64,000 bases of DNA from Orobanche coerulescens (taxonomy: Eukaryota > Streptophyta > Magnoliopsida > Lamiales > Orobanchaceae): contig CM065801.1 in assembly GCA_033398695.1 (NCBI GenBank), forward strand, positions 107,687,170 to 107,751,169. Reading direction: 5' to 3'. Positions 1 through 12,130 of this stretch are shown piece after piece (the stretch's first letter is position 1; every line of letters begins with the position of its first letter). Both the position numbers and the translations under genes were made by a program. The notes under the pieces are model-generated. The model had not been told where the DNA came from, ran no database searches, and worked only from the letters and a program-made list of their open reading frames with translations.

Positions 1-806
1 GCTCTTAAGTGACCGTCGGATTTGGTCACAACTTTCGGACCAAGACAGATGAACTTCCAGATTTCTATATCATAGGCACGAATGAAGATCTACATATTTT
101 TCTACAAAGTCATGTAATTCGATCCGTCGAAAAATGGAGGTCGATTTACAGAAAGACCTTCGACCTAGGAAAATTGAAATGCCATTGGATCTTCCTAGGA
201 TGTTAAGTCGATTTTTATGGACACCCACTTCGATACCAATTGTTGAAAATAATTGGCACCCACTTGGAATGGTGGAAGATAGAGTTATCAAACTCTTCTG
301 CATTGCGGAAGCGTAATTAAAGTGCGGAAGATAAACGACACAAGATTTATAGAAGTTCGCCCAAATGTGCTTACGTACTCTCTCCGTATCCTTTTCTATA
401 GACTTAAGATCAATCTATGCGCCTACACTTTTATCGATCCGAGGGATACCTTTATAATCTCGTCTTCTATCGGTTCGAGATAAACTATTACACTCTTGTC
501 TTTATGTCGGTCTAAGATAAACCATTTTCCTTTTCTATCAAACAAGGAAGCAACCTATCTTACTTTCTATTGGTACTATACAAACCTCTCTTGTATTTAG
601 ATATGATTCTAACAATGCCGGATTAATGATCCTAATAACACCGAATCAATCTACAATCCGTATTTTTCCTTTCGTGTATGATTTAGTGTACGAACACTCA
701 AACACTTTTCAATTAAGTATAATTACAACAACGATAATGAATATAGTGATACCTGATCAATATGATATTTGCTTAGAGTTGTTGTGTGTTGAATACCATT
801 AGAAGT

Positions 807-820
807 GGTATTTATAGGCT
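807..820 (-). promoter_or_regulatory. TATA box of the LTR-like segment
   Basis: The minus strand reads AGCCTATAAATACC. It sits about 40 bases downstream (minus sense) of the palindrome array at 855-1260, which matches the promoter layout of the LTRs of G, B, C and D. Confidence 0.5.
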
Positions 821-854
821 CCAAAACCTCAACTAGCCGTTAACATCTTTTGCC

Positions 855-1260
855 TTCATTACGTACGTTCTAGCACTTTCGTTACGTACGTTAAGCTCAT
901 TGCGTACTTTAACACTTCCTGTTACGTACGTTACGCTCTATGTAAATCAGTCCAGTAGCTTCTGTCCATCCGTTACGTACGTTATCAATATGTCTATTAC
1001 ATACGTTAACTTTAGTCTTCATATCCATTTCATGCTGGCCTACTCCATGACGTCATCTTCAACAGTTCCTTGTTTGAATTCATATTCAAACTAATTACAC
1101 ACGTTACGTGACTTGTAATACGTATGTTATCTTCACATGTATAACATACGTTATTCTTTATGAGTTGCGTACATTAAGTCATGTTGTCTGCACTCGTCTA
1201 CCTTCAGGTGACATCTCATAACGTACGTTATCTTGATCTGCATTACATACGTTAGCTGAT
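855..1260. repeat. Dispersed array of TTACGTACGTTA-type palindromes
   Basis: At least eight near-copies of the 12-base unit TTACGTACGTTA, or decayed forms such as TTACATACGTTA, occur at irregular spacing of roughly 25-60 bases. The inner part, ACGTACGT, is a perfect palindrome. The spacers do not repeat, so this is not a simple tandem array. Confidence 0.75.
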
Positions 1261-1325
1261 CGGGTGACTATTTCTCGTCTGATCTGGTCAGTTAGCTTTT
1301 CCCATCTGGTCTGATCAGGTGAATT

Positions 1326-1891
1326 TTCCCATACGGTGTGATCAGGTGACATTTCCTCAGGTGAAATGGACCCATAAGTCCATCCTTTTCCATTTTGTAA
1401 ACCTTGGTCTGACCATCATGACCAAGTCTAAGGTGCTATTTCAAAACTTGATTAGTTTCATCTCTACCACGCTTCCTAGTCATAGTATTCACAATGACTT
1501 TGTTACTGAGTTTAGATGATACAATCCATTTAATAATGTAGCAGTGCCCATTAGTTTATTTATAAAATAAATTTTACAAGAACCATCACCAATGAAAAAT
1601 GAAAAGCCTTTCCGATCCATGACCGAAATGGATACAATGTTTTTATGCCCCTTGGGCAGAACATGTACATCTTCTAAAGTCAGAACAAAACCGGATTCTA
1701 AACCCAAAAGAAGTGATTCTATGTCGGTTGCCTCGACACTATGCCAGCTTCCGCAGTAATCATCACTTCCCCAGCTCCAAGCTTCCTACTTTGTTTCAGA
1801 TCCTGATTCACTGTACAAATATGAGAACTATCACCAGAATCCATTATCCAAGAAGTAGAAAATACAGTAGCAGAATAATTTGTTTCCAAAT
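1326..1891 (-). pseudogene. Copia H pol fragment: protease and GAG-pre-integrase
   Basis: Read on the minus strand, the first part encodes a copia protease signature: a WIMDSG motif near 1845 followed by SSHIC, as in the DSGASSH active site of Ty1/copia proteases. Next, at about 1707-1489, comes a stretch typical of the region before integrase (LEDVHVLPKGHKN, then NGLYHLN). A HLRLGH motif at about 1430 belongs to the H-H-C-C finger region of GAG-pre-integrase. Stops interrupt the frame and homology ends near 1330, so integrase, RT and RNase H are missing. It continues the gag pseudogene at 1892-2728. I am confident of the family and less sure of the exact ends. Confidence 0.75.
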
Positions 1892-2728
1892 CTAAAGTTT
1901 TGTACCTGAAGCGCCATGAAGAATCGGATAGTCTCTTGCCCAGTGGCCCAGCTCACCGCACCTGAGACATGCGTCCTTTGTCTTCTTGTTCTTTGGAACC
2001 ATCGGAGCCTTGCCCTTACCCTTAAGGTCCTTGACTTGTGGTCCCATCTGCTTCTTGGTCTTTTCCTTCTTATTCTTGGACCTCCGAGATCCAGAAGAAA
2101 TCACAAGGGCATACTCCTTCATCCGCGAAGTCTTCATTTGAGACTGAGCGGTCACCAGTTTGTTCATTAGCCCAACTAAGTTGCACACAATCTCATTGCA
2201 GTTGAAATTCATAACAAACTGTGAGAAGGAATCAGGGAGAGACTGTAGGATAATATCCGTCTAAAGAGAAGTATCCATCTTAAAATCAAAAGCCTCCAAT
2301 CTCTCAATCATAGATATAATCTTGAGGACGTCGTCCCAAACCTTCTCACCTTCTTTCATCCTTGCACCGAACAGTTGCTTGGATATCTCATATCTAGCAG
2401 TTCGACTGTGCTCATTATAAATCTCGGTTAAGTGAGATAGAATATGCCTAGCAGAAGGCATTTTCTCATGAGCTCTCTGAAGCTCATTAGACATAGAAGC
2501 CATCATGTAAGCACGGACTTTTACGTCATCCTTAACCCACTTTTCGTGGTTTTCAATCTCTTCCTGATTGGCTCTTGTCCGCACTGGAGGCGCCGGAATG
2601 TCCGTCTCCAAGACGTATCACAGTGTCTCTATACTGAGGACTATCATCATATTGTGGAGCTAATCCACAAAGTTAGGTCCGATCAAGGTGTTCTTTTCGA
2701 GTATAATTGCGAGTGGGTTCACTGTCAT
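1892..2728 (-). pseudogene. Copia H gag (UBN2-type capsid with zinc knuckle)
   Basis: The minus-strand frame can be followed from an ATG at 2726-2728 through NTLIGPNFVD and ETDIPAPP, which are conserved near the N terminus of Tork/TAR-type copia Gag. The alpha-helical UBN2 region follows (residues near 60-160). A basic segment and a single CCHC knuckle lie at the C-terminal end. In-frame stops fall near 2664, 2620 and 2260. The knuckle reads CLRCGELGHWARDY, so its last cysteine is replaced by tyrosine. Gag normally forms the virus-like particle and packages the RNA; this copy cannot. The ATG was chosen because homology starts directly after it. Confidence 0.85.
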
Positions 2729-4501
2729 ATTGAGAGTTATGTCTGCATTAAGTACGCTAGATTAATTAGTGAATCGTTTAATTATGATCTGAGTATGGAA
2801 TTAAGGTCTTTTCTATTCTTTTACCCCAGCTTCCACTAATTTTATCGGAATAACACACTCCCATACGAAATCCGGAAGTATCGTTCAGTGTACTTCATAG
2901 TGGTGATCGAGTTATTTATAAATCTTAATAGAGGACAACTGAACAGGCTTCTAGTCTATTAATTTTCATAAAGTGGTGTCCAATACCAACCTATCTAATG
3001 GATGATTCGATCTTATTTTTCCCTTTGTTCACTCCCTACAACCTATATGGTTTCTATGGTTCGTGAACAAGTTAAGTTTATACCATCGACGCAAATCAGT
3101 TTCATAATTGAATCTTATCCGGCAACCTATCAGGTTTCTAGGGATAAAAATTGCTCCAACCGAAGGCATCCAATTTGCCCCTGGTAATTTATCCATCCTC
3201 CCCGAACGACTACCCCAATAACTCGGAAACATAGCACGTCCAGTTTGGATTTCAATTTTATGAAAGCTCGATGGAGGGAAGGAAAACCTTGAAACCTTTT
3301 AAACTTAATAATTTATCGTGGAAGAATTTTTGCGATTAACATTACACTTTGCACATTAATCCAGTTAAACGCGTTTGTAGCATTCATACAATATGAATAA
3401 GCATTCACAACCTAGTTGCTACCAACATGTAGTTCATGGACCGTTCATAAAATCAAAAACTCCATAATCTAATTACAAGTCTTTGGTCTTGAATCATCGT
3501 CTTCTCGAACGGATCTTCCTCCGGTCTTCGTCATTACATATAAAATTTACATTGAAAAATTGCATCCTAGATACAAATATTTCTAGTAAAATAAATAGGC
3601 TCAAAACGGCCTTTACAACCCATTCGAAAAATGAACGATTTAAAACTAAGTCCATGAACCACATCCACATTCAAAAGCATTCATCCAATAAATTCTGTCT
3701 AAACGGATACAGCAAAAATATATATTGATCCAATCAATAAATAGAATTGATCTAATTAATTCACACAACTGGTAATATGAAAACGTTCAAAGTATTCGGT
3801 CACCCATAAATATTCCAATTAATCAGATTTCCCTTACAAAATAAAATACCATAAATCATTTTAATCATATTACATCCAATTTAACATGCGGGAGATTAAT
3901 TTTCTGGAATACATAAAAAATCGAGCCGGGGCGAAACTGCCTGCCGGACACGGCCCGTGCCAACTGGCATGGTCGGGTTGTCCTCGGCAGTCTGCTGGCT
4001 AGATACAGCTCGTACAGAGTGGCACGGTCGGGTTACCCCGACAGCTTCTAAAGCTGGCCTGCCAGAAACGGTCGTGTCAAATGACACGGTCGGGTTGTCC
4101 CGGCAGTCTGCCTGCCACACACGGCCCGTGCCGAGTGGCACGGTCAGGTTACCCCGACAGTCTTTCGAGACTAGCCTGCTGGCATGGCCCGTGTTACCTG
4201 ACAGGGTCGGGTCAGCCCGGCAGTTTTCTTCCCTTCATTCGAAAAGTTGTCCAACCACGATTCGGGGCTAGATTTTCGACCGAATATCCAATATCAATAT
4301 TTTCCGACTTTCATATCTTCAATATAAATCACATTTCCCAGAAATTAAAGATTTATATTTAGACATAAACATACTAAAAATACAACTACAACGAACGAAA
4401 AAAACATACACCACGATTATGACTATAAATGTTTCCAAATCATTCACCATCTAATCAAGCATTCCAAATGCAAATATTGTATATACGATCGCAAGACCTA
4501 C
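2729..4501 (-). other. Untranslated leader of copia H
   Basis: This AT-rich stretch lies between the primer-binding site and the gag start of copia H. No reading frame with recognisable homology is present on either strand. The only marked structure is the GC-rich repeat cluster at 3920-4240. A leader of about 1.8 kb is long for a copia element and may include later insertions that I cannot delimit. Confidence 0.5.
3920..4240. repeat. GC-rich tandem repeats with inverted-repeat core
   Basis: About five imperfect units of roughly 60-65 bases share the core CGGCCCGTGCC, a short spacer, then GGCACGGTCGGGTT, followed by CCGGCAG or CCGACAG. GTGCC and GGCAC form a short inverted repeat in each unit. 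The block is much richer in G+C than its AT-rich surroundings. Confidence 0.8.
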
Positions 4502-4513
4502 GCTCCGATACCA
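4502..4513 (-). other. Primer-binding site of copia H (tRNA-iMet type)
   Basis: The minus strand reads TGGTATCGGAGC, one mismatch from the canonical initiator-methionine tRNA complement TGGTATCAGAGC. It starts one base after the end of the LTR (..CCCAACA), which fixes the minus orientation of this copia element. Confidence 0.85.
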
Positions 4514-4514
4514 C

Positions 4515-4981
4515 TGTTGGGATTCGGTACCTAAATCGAAGGCCCAGCAGAAGCGGTAAAATGAAAATTAATTCGATCTGAATCCCTACGAGGATCGATC
4601 GAGCAACGTATATACGAATATAAAACGAAACACAAGATGATACGGGAAACATACCCTTGTAGTATGTTGATTAAATGGTGTCCTTATCTTGAGCTATTCC
4701 CCAAGCTTTAGTTTCTCTCCACGAATCCAACCGCTCCAAGCTCTTGGATGATCCAACGCCGAAAGGACCGCGTCTCTACTTGCCACGCACCGTAGAAATG
4801 AACGTAACGACAATCACCCAATCAACCTCTAAGGTTACGGCTAGAATCGGATGACGAAGCTATTAAATGTGAATATTACACTCTAAGTGTATATATCACA
4901 CACTCTCAATGAATCTCTCAATTTTCTCCAAGAACAATCAAGAGTAAATAACGAAGAAGAAGATGACTTTGAGAAAAATGG

Positions 4982-5035
<54 letters not shown>

Positions 5036-6530
5036 CTCTTGAACCGTATGAATCAATAGGTGTGAGATTGATTGAAGTCTTCTCTTCTTATTCAATTCCT
5101 TTTCATCACAAGACAAAAAGGCACCAACTCACATCACATGAGATACAATCCCACAAGTCATTGTCTTCCATTATAAAATGGAAACAAAATATCAAGGGGA
5201 AGGTTGGTGGAAGAGGGGGGCGGCCATCATGATGAAATCGGACGAGTTCGGTTCTTTTCGGACTCCCGTGAGTCCGAACAGATAAACTCTGATTTCGTTA
5301 CGATGTATTTATATTAATTAATTAATCATATCAAATACATAATAACATAATTAATTTCTCCAAGAAATAAGTATATCTATGAATTCAATTGATCACCCAG
5401 TAATTTATTTAATTCATTAGGTCGTAAATTTATTTATCCAATAAATCAATCTGGACATCCAATGTCCCAATAAATTAGATATCCAGTATATAATATTCAT
5501 AATGGGAGAATAAGCTCGATTAATTCCGTCGTCAATCCTATTGCGCGACTTGGTAGGTCCGTCTCAGTCAGCAATGGGAGGAACCAAAGAGTAGTAGCAC
5601 CACCTAGCCAGCCTGACAGCTTACACTGTGTCCCAACTGAGAACGAATGATTGGGATCATTCAAGAACTATTTTGTCGTCAATACCAGTATACGTATAAA
5701 CCCTTCTTTTAAATGTCCTGATCAAGTTATAGGGTCACGGTCAGTCAAACCCTATCTGCGCTTGACGCTATGTATGAGTTAATGCAAATTGAGATCATCG
5801 AGCTCTCATGTATCCCATACAACTAGCTCCAATGCTTTGGCCAAAGACTTATGATCTCATCTGCCAATAACCGCATAGGACATATAACCCGTTCACTAAC
5901 AGGAGAAAGAATTCTATCTTGGTATTCAGTAGGACCTGCTACTTGCCCGTCAAGACGCACGTCGAGGTTGACCCCCGCCTTTAGGTTTACAGGGTCGAAC
6001 TACTCTAATGAAAATATTGACATCCCAAGCACATCCCTACTAAATCCTCAAGTTGAAGGTTCACGAATACCTATCACAACCTTTCAATTTCGTCATTGAC
6101 TATCCCAGAGTGAAATCCATGTGACGAATTGATGGTGAGTCGTTTCGAGTACACTAATCCAATTAGCATACCTATAACGTGTGCTCCCACTAACCATTAG
6201 TGTTCGACAGGCATTCTCCGAGTCAAAGAACACGTCATACAAGTCTTCACATAAACTTAACGCCCAGTCAAGTTTCATCGACTTGCGAACTATTAAATAT
6301 TTGAGCTATAAATCTTTCCAATGCCGATCCCTTATCCAATAAGGAGTGGAATATTTTGCTCTCAAATACACGGACTAGTTTCTATACATATATTTACGAG
6401 TCAGGAATGTCAGTAACTTCCAGTCAATAAAGAAACAAACAATTGCCTTATGATAATGATTTACATAATAATAAGTACAATGCCCTCAAGCAACATCCTC
6501 TGAGTGGCATTCGAGGGCATACTCCTAACA
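4515..6530 (-). repeat. 5' LTR of copia H, 2.0 kb
   Basis: On the minus strand the LTR starts TGTTAGGAGT at 6530 and ends CCCAACA at 4515, directly before the primer-binding site. It belongs to the same family as the LTR of copia K: the first 100 bases match those at 19449-19550 (CCCTCGAATRCCACTCAGAGGATG is shared in pieces), and 5900-6320 matches 62513-62932 in reverse. A CT microsatellite grading into CTAT lies at 4986-5038. A minus-strand TATA box (TATAAATACA) lies near 5304-5313. Just downstream of it is a hairpin, CGGACT-loop-AGTCCG, at 5257-5275. The other LTR of H is outside the window. Confidence 0.85.
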
Positions 6531-6804
6531 AGATCATTGTTGGATTTTGGTTTCGTACTCGAGATCCTTTGGTATTATTGAAGTTTTACGGAATGATTTT
6601 GAGGATTCCTTCATTAATCAATCATATTGAATTATACCCCCAATATGTTTGAAGAATTTCCCCAATGGGTAGAACTAGGGAGTTCTAAGCATTTTCGTAG
6701 TGTTGAAATTGATTGTGTTTCGTTGTAAGTTAGGAGCGGGCCATTGAAGGGAGTTGAATCAAAACCCTTCCTTTCGTCGATTTCTTCGCACCGAGTTATC
6801 CGAG

Positions 6805-7336
6805 GCAAGTACATGGGTTACATTTTGTTGCGTATGTTACGTATTATGCATGTATGTTACTTGTGAACTATGATTTTGAATGATATGTTGTTCTCCACCC
6901 GAGGATGGCGTGTAGGGCCTCTGGGGACCAATAATAAGGGGTACGGTTGCGGAAATGGATACTTGTGCGTGTGTTGTCGTTCTTCAACCTCGGGAGGGTC
7001 TGACGAGACCTCTAGGGACCGATACTAAGGCGTACGGTCGCGGAAGTGGTTTCCCACTGGGGAAGGCTCGACGGGGCCTCTAGGGGTCAGTACTAAGGGT
7101 ACGGTCGTGGCTTACCAATGATGTTTTCGTGATGATATGATGTGACTTGATGGCCTTAGAAATGATAACTGCTTTAACGATGTGCGATATTCCGGAATAT
7201 AGTTTTTGTATAAATGCTTTCAAAAATGTGACAAGAATGTTGGATTATGTTTGTATGTAACGTTATGTAACCATGTACTTGTACTATCATTTCGTATGCT
7301 AACCCCTCGTTGGGGGTGAAATGTTTTACATTTCAG
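6805..7336 (+). other. Predicted GC-AG intron inside the family-F LTR
   Basis: The donor reads CGAG|GCAAGTAC at 6804/6805 and the acceptor TTTTACATTTCAG|G ends at 7336. A CTAAC branch site lies at 7299-7303, 34 bases before the acceptor, and is followed by CCCC-TCGTT-GGGG, which can form a hairpin. GTACTTGTACTA lies at 7275-7286. The arrangement recurs in the LTRs of A, B, C, D and G. Confidence 0.6.
6897..7110 (+). repeat. Three-unit tandem repeat in family-F LTR
   Basis: Three units of about 70-90 bases share GGCCTCT(A/G)GGG, then (A/C)TAAGG.GTACGGT, then GCGGAA.TGG. The same repeat is present in reverse orientation at 63495-63720. It lies wholly within the predicted LTR intron. Confidence 0.75.
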
Positions 7337-7688
7337 GTTTGGGACATTTTGAGGAGCAGGCATGGGAGGCGCACGAGAAGGATGGACAAGCATGATGAGG
7401 CTCGAGTCTTGAGAGTCATTTTGGATTTTATGTGGTCATCTAAGTCATATAATTATGTTGTTTCTATTATCATGGTTAAGTCTCATGTGTGGGCAAGGAA
7501 ATAATATTGTGTTTGGTTTGTTGTATTTGGGATAAAATGTTTTGGCCGAGGGCCCTGGCCTGTTGTTGTATTTCTATATGTATTGTGTACTCGGTTTTGT
7601 GTATGGTTTTGGTAATCATTTAGCCTGGTAGACCTTGATGAAGGTTCTACGGCATGTAACGTCCCTTGTGTGAATTGGGGGTGTTATA

Positions 7689-10145
7689 GTCATACAGAGG
7701 GCAATGAATCTAGCCACTTCCATTTCATATTTTTCCACCAAAAACTCTATCGTAGATTCTTGTACATTTTGTTTGCTCCGGGGTGAATGGAGTAGGGGGT
7801 GGATTGTGCTTCTCTCTATATAGTTTCCTTCAGCTCATCATTCGGCGGAATACAGATCCTATTCTTGAACCTCACCAAGTCCCCCTGGATCTTATAGTCG
7901 GAAATATTTTCCTCCTCGATTCTCGCACCGATCGCACGTTGTTCGGGATCCTCCATATGTGCTAGACGTATCTTGTTTAATAAGGATGAGGGTATATTGA
8001 TTGAGCACAATTGTCCTTGACTGTGTTGTACCATACCTCAGTACCATTCCTCCTTATGTCTTGCTCTAGTTCGGGTTGAACCGTTAGGCTGGATAACATT
8101 ACTTCCTGTGTAGTTTTCCGACTGAGTGCAGCAGCTACGACATTGGCCTTTCCGGGGTGGTATGTGATTTCCACATCGTAGTCTTTGATTAGCTCCAACC
8201 AGTGCCTCTGCCACATGTTTAATTTCCTCTAGGTGAAGATATATTTCAGACTCTTATGGTCCCTGAAAATCTTACAAGTGACTCCGTAAAGGTAGTGCCT
8301 CCAAATCTTGATGGCGTGTACCACTGCGGCTAGATCTAAGTCATGTGTTGGGTAATTCATTTTGTACGGCTTCAGTTGTTGAGACGCGTACGAATAACTC
8401 TATCGTTTTGCATGAAGACACACCCCAGCCCATGCTTGGATGCATCCATGTATATAACGAATCCTTCCATACCCTGCGGTAGCACTAACACTGGAGCAGT
8501 AGTCAACCTCCTCTTGAGTTCATCAAAGATTTTCTGACAATCCGTAGTCCAAACAAAGTTGGTTCTTATCCTTAGTAGGTTCATTAATGGTCTACCGATA
8601 CAGGAAAAAGCCTCGATGAATCTTCGATAATATCCTATTAGTCCTAGAAAACTCCTCACCTCATTGACGTTCTTTGGCGGTTCCCAACTCATTATCATTT
8701 CGATCTTCTGTGGATTGACTTTAACGCCTTCTGCCGAGACAACATGTCCGAGAAAAATTACTTCCGGCATCCAGAATTCGCACTTGGTAAGTTTTGCGTA
8801 AAGTTGGTGTTGCCTTAACACACTCAATACCTATCTCAAATGTTCCTCGTGTTCCTGTCGGCTCTGAGAATAAATTAGGATGTCTCCAATAAAAACCACG
8901 ATGCAGTTATCGAGGAAATCGATTAAAACTATGTTCATTAACTCCATGATACGGGTGGGGATTAGTCAAGCCGAATGATACCACGATATTCTCATAATGT
9001 CCATACTTGGATCAAAATGCAGTCTTTGGTATATCTTCCTCCCGAATCCTCAATTGGTGATATCCGGACCGTAGATCGATCTTTGAAAACACAACCGCCC
9101 TCTGCAATTGATCTAGGAGATCATCGATACTCAGAAGTGGATAACGATTCTTGATAGTGACCTTGTTTAATTCTCTATAGTCGATGCACAAGCATAGAGA
9201 GTTATCCTTCTTTTCAACAAAGAGTACTAGCGCGCCCCACGGCGAGGTACTCGGGTAGATCAATCCCTTCTCCAGCATATCTTCGAGCTGTATCTTCAAT
9301 TATTTCATCTCAGCTGGTGCCATCTTGTAATGATCTTTGGAAATAGGTCTCGTTCCCAACTCAAGTTCAATGGAGAGATCAACTTCTCGGTACGGCGGTA
9401 GCCCCGGCAGTTCATCGGGAAAGACGTTTGGAAATTCATTCCCCACTGGAATGTTCACAACCGAAAGTTGTGATGTATCCTCTTGGAGGACATAACACCA
9501 ATAGTACATTTCTCGAGAATTGCAGGAGACTTCCAGTGCAAGGAGGCTGAGAGACCCTTTCGTACTGAAGTGTTCTCGACCATTGATAACATGTGTGGTA
9601 CCATCTCAAGACATGATGGAAATAGTCAAGTGGTAGGTATCTAATATCATCATGTGCATGGGCATCCAGTCCATTCCTAAAATGATATCTTCATTCTGAA
9701 GCAGGAAAACCATAAGATTTGCAGTCTAGCCATGATCATTGATGCGGATCTGGAAGTCTCGAACTTCTAGATTTCCGCCTACTCTACTACTCTCAGGTAG
9801 TTTAACACGAAAGGATTCACAAGGCACACAATCAAGATTCAAATGCTCAACACATTCCAAAGATATAAATGAATGTGTGGATTCAGTATCAAATAGTACA
9901 TGAATAGGCTGGGAGTTAACAAGAAGTGTACCTGAGATAGCTGGTGCGGAATGACCATCCGTAGCCCTCAGTTCGACTACACGGGACGAAAATGACTCGG
10001 AAAAGGATACAGTACCACCGCCGCACCCACGGCCTCGACCGGCACCATGTGGTGGTAGTTGAGTCTGATGGGGTGGAGCTCGGTAGTTGGAAATGGCAGG
10101 TCACCTGGAGGATTGTACAGATCCTTGTTGACTCTGATGAGAAGC
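7689..10145 (-). pseudogene. Element G protease-RT-RNase H-integrase (truncated)
   Basis: Minus-strand homology runs from protease near 9880, through RT (about 9450-8870) and RNase H (about 8600-8130), to the integrase HHCC region near 7700-7800. RT shows a [15 protein letters not shown] motif and [15 protein letters not shown]. RNase H shows [13 protein letters not shown] and HPGKANVV. The protease active site reads DTESTHSFIS, where the family has DTGATHSF, so the catalytic loop is damaged. Many stops and frameshifts break the frame (for example near 9300, 9010 and 8825). The YxDD region near 8930-8870 is not readable in one frame. The gene is long dead. Confidence 0.85.
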
Positions 10146-11206
10146 TTAGTTCTGTGCTGGATTGGAACGCCAGCAGTAACAAGACATGTGTCCACTCTTT
10201 CCGCAAGAGAAACATTTGGTAGCCGACTTGTGACACCGGTCCTTTGTATGTTTGGATATGCCATAATTAAAGCAGTCTTTACGGTAAGGCCGATCAGATG
10301 CACCCTTCTGTTGGTACGAAGCTGGTGACTTAAAAGACGACACGAACCTCGAGTTCGTCTTGTTGGTACTTCCTGACTGATTATATGTCGTCTGCTTCTT
10401 TGAATTATGCCCGGTGTCAATATTAACAACAGTACCGGCATATATTGTGACTACGTCCTCGTACGCCTTCAGGGTCATATAATGGAATCCGGCGGCATAC
10501 ATTGTACATCTTCCATCAACCTCTGCGCAAGGTGACAAATTCGTTGATCCTCCGATGGCACCATCTGTGAGACGTAAATTAACTCAGTACGGTAGGCCTG
10601 AATGATCTCTGACACTGGAAAATTCTGCAGTCCGGCAATGAAAAAGTCCCGTGCACGAGCAGTTTTGGCTGATCTAGGACGGTACTCGTTCCTCAATAGC
10701 CTAGCAAATTCGGCCCACCCGACTACTAGGTTTTTCGGCTTGTAAGTTCTCCACTAGTGGGCAGCACTGTCGCGGAGTTGATTAAGCCCGAGTAGCACCT
10801 TTTGATTTTCTGGACAACCGATCACATCGAAGGCGGTATCCATTTTGGAAATCCAGTCGTCCATGTGTTTCTCCACTGCTCCGTCAAACAATGGCGGCCT
10901 AGCTTTCAGCATCTCACCCAGTCATCAGTCTCTACCTACATTTTCCTCCACGTTGATGACTGGTATCCATTCTGTTTGGTTGACTTGGGCGATACCCATG
11001 GCAATAGCCTGGGCGAAGGTTTGAATGAAAGTTGGGTCCATGCCTCCAGGATTGTTATTCGAGTGTTCCGCTTCCTGATCGTTTTGATTAATCAGTGGCG
11101 GCTGGTTCCCAGCTGGAACGGTCTCGGCAGCATACCTATCCTTGTTCTGGTTCATGATGGAACCCACAACATCGTTTACTATCCTCCTAGCTCCACGGCG
11201 TGCCAT
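10146..11206 (-). pseudogene. Element G gag with two zinc knuckles
   Basis: The minus-strand ATG at 11204-11206 starts MARRGARR, a basic N terminus typical of chromoviral Gag. After a stop near 10925 the capsid homology resumes (PPLFDGAVEKHMDDWI, then SAAHWWRTYKP). It continues in another frame to a pair of CCHC knuckles near 10290-10150. The first reads CFNYGISKHTKDRC, with one cysteine lost; the second, CFSCGKSGHMSCYC, is intact. At least two frameshifts and several stops make it a pseudogene. Its product would have been the capsid and RNA-binding protein of the element. Confidence 0.8.
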
Positions 11207-11406
11207 CACAGACAATATCAATCTAAGCGCCAATTCAACACACAATTATCTCATTCAAATTAAACGTTGCACCCAATTAGAAAGCACATACTCTACTTAC
11301 TTTGCATTCCCCTAAAGAGTTACGGTCGCTTGGGGTGTTTCACTTTGGAGAATACTTTCGGAAATAAAAATAAATTTTGCCAAAATCTTTTTCAACAGGT
11401 ACTGGG

Positions 11407-11418
11407 CGCCCGATACCA
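11407..11418 (-). other. Primer-binding site of G, degenerate iMet type
   Basis: The minus strand reads TGGTATCGGGCG, matching the initiator tRNA complement over TGGTATC and then diverging. It lies five bases inside the end of the LTR. Confidence 0.65.
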
Positions 11419-11695
11419 TTTTCTATAACACCCCCAAAATTTACCGGGGCATTATAGTGCCAGGAATCCCGTGTGAGACCCAAAAGGCTATTTTAGGATA
11501 TTGATATTTTAAATAAGGCAATATAAAACGGGTGAGTCCATGGTTACATAACATGAAACGGGATGTATTGAAAGAAAACATAATTCAAAACATGATTATT
11601 ACACAAACAAAGCTTTCAAAAATTTAATTAAAACATGTGGTAGCAGAACTTAATTCCAACACCGTTCAAGCCTGACCGGAACCCTCGGGAATGTC

Positions 11696-12130
11696 CTGCA
11701 CATATTCAATAAATTTACCTAACACGACGAATCGTGCCAGTCAAACCAGGATCAGATAATGATAATCAATAGGAGCATTTCACAACAAAATTCACGATTC
11801 GATAACACTGTACCACATAATATATAGATGATAATTCATAGTATTGCCGACATTGTCTTTCTCTTTTAGCACATAAACCCCAAGGTCGTGACCAAGGGTC
11901 ACAGAAGTATCTACATGGGAATACTCTAGAACGTGGGTGCCATTTTAGGTCTTATCCCTCAACACATTTCCACACGGGTACCATTCAGGTTTTACCCCCA
12001 ACACATCGGCCCATTCATAACACAGTTTCTAGAGAAATACTATAGTTCGACATTCATCATGCAACGGCACATTCATGTTTTCTGAATATTGTAAATAAAA
12101 TTAACATAATCCGAGCACGGTTTCACTTGC
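11696..12130 (-). other. Predicted GC-AG intron inside the LTR of G
   Basis: On the minus strand the donor is TTAAG|GCAAGTGAAA (intron from 12130) and the acceptor is ATATGTGCAG|G (intron ends at 11696), giving 435 bases. The branch site is weak here: TTTGAC, about 44 bases before the acceptor, is the best candidate. Confidence 0.5.

Larger units (their letters stand above)
1..1325 (-). other. LTR-like non-coding segment, ends unresolved
   Basis: No reading frame here resembles a known protein. On the minus strand there is a TATA box (807-820) with an array of ACGTACGT palindromes upstream of it (855-1260), the arrangement seen in the complete LTRs of this window. The stretch interrupts the pol gene of copia H, whose homology stops near 1330. 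I could not find a TG..CA terminus or a target duplication, so it may be a fragment of an inserted LTR or the product of a deletion. Positions 1250-1345 also repeat short CTGATCAGGTGA-like units. Confidence 0.45.
6531..7688 (+). repeat. Partial gypsy LTR of family F, plus orientation
   Basis: The segment ends GGGGTGTTATA at 7688 (a decayed TGTTACA end). It matches the reverse complement of the family-F LTR that starts at 62933, including the three-unit repeat at 6897-7110 and the phrase TTTTGGCCGAGG near 7540. Its 5' part is cut at 6530, where copia H begins, so H seems to have inserted into it. It in turn truncates the integrase of G at 7689. It carries the LTR intron signals (6805-7336). 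Confidence 0.75.

Noticed and set aside
1..1325. Left edge as the second LTR of copia H
   Set aside because: It shares neither the TGTTAGGAGT start nor other sequence with the H LTR at 4515-6530, and the pol gene is cut well before an LTR would be expected.
7689..7700. Left end of G taken as its own LTR
   Set aside because: The LTR that ends at 7688 is in plus orientation and matches family F at 62933, while G and its true LTR are in minus orientation.
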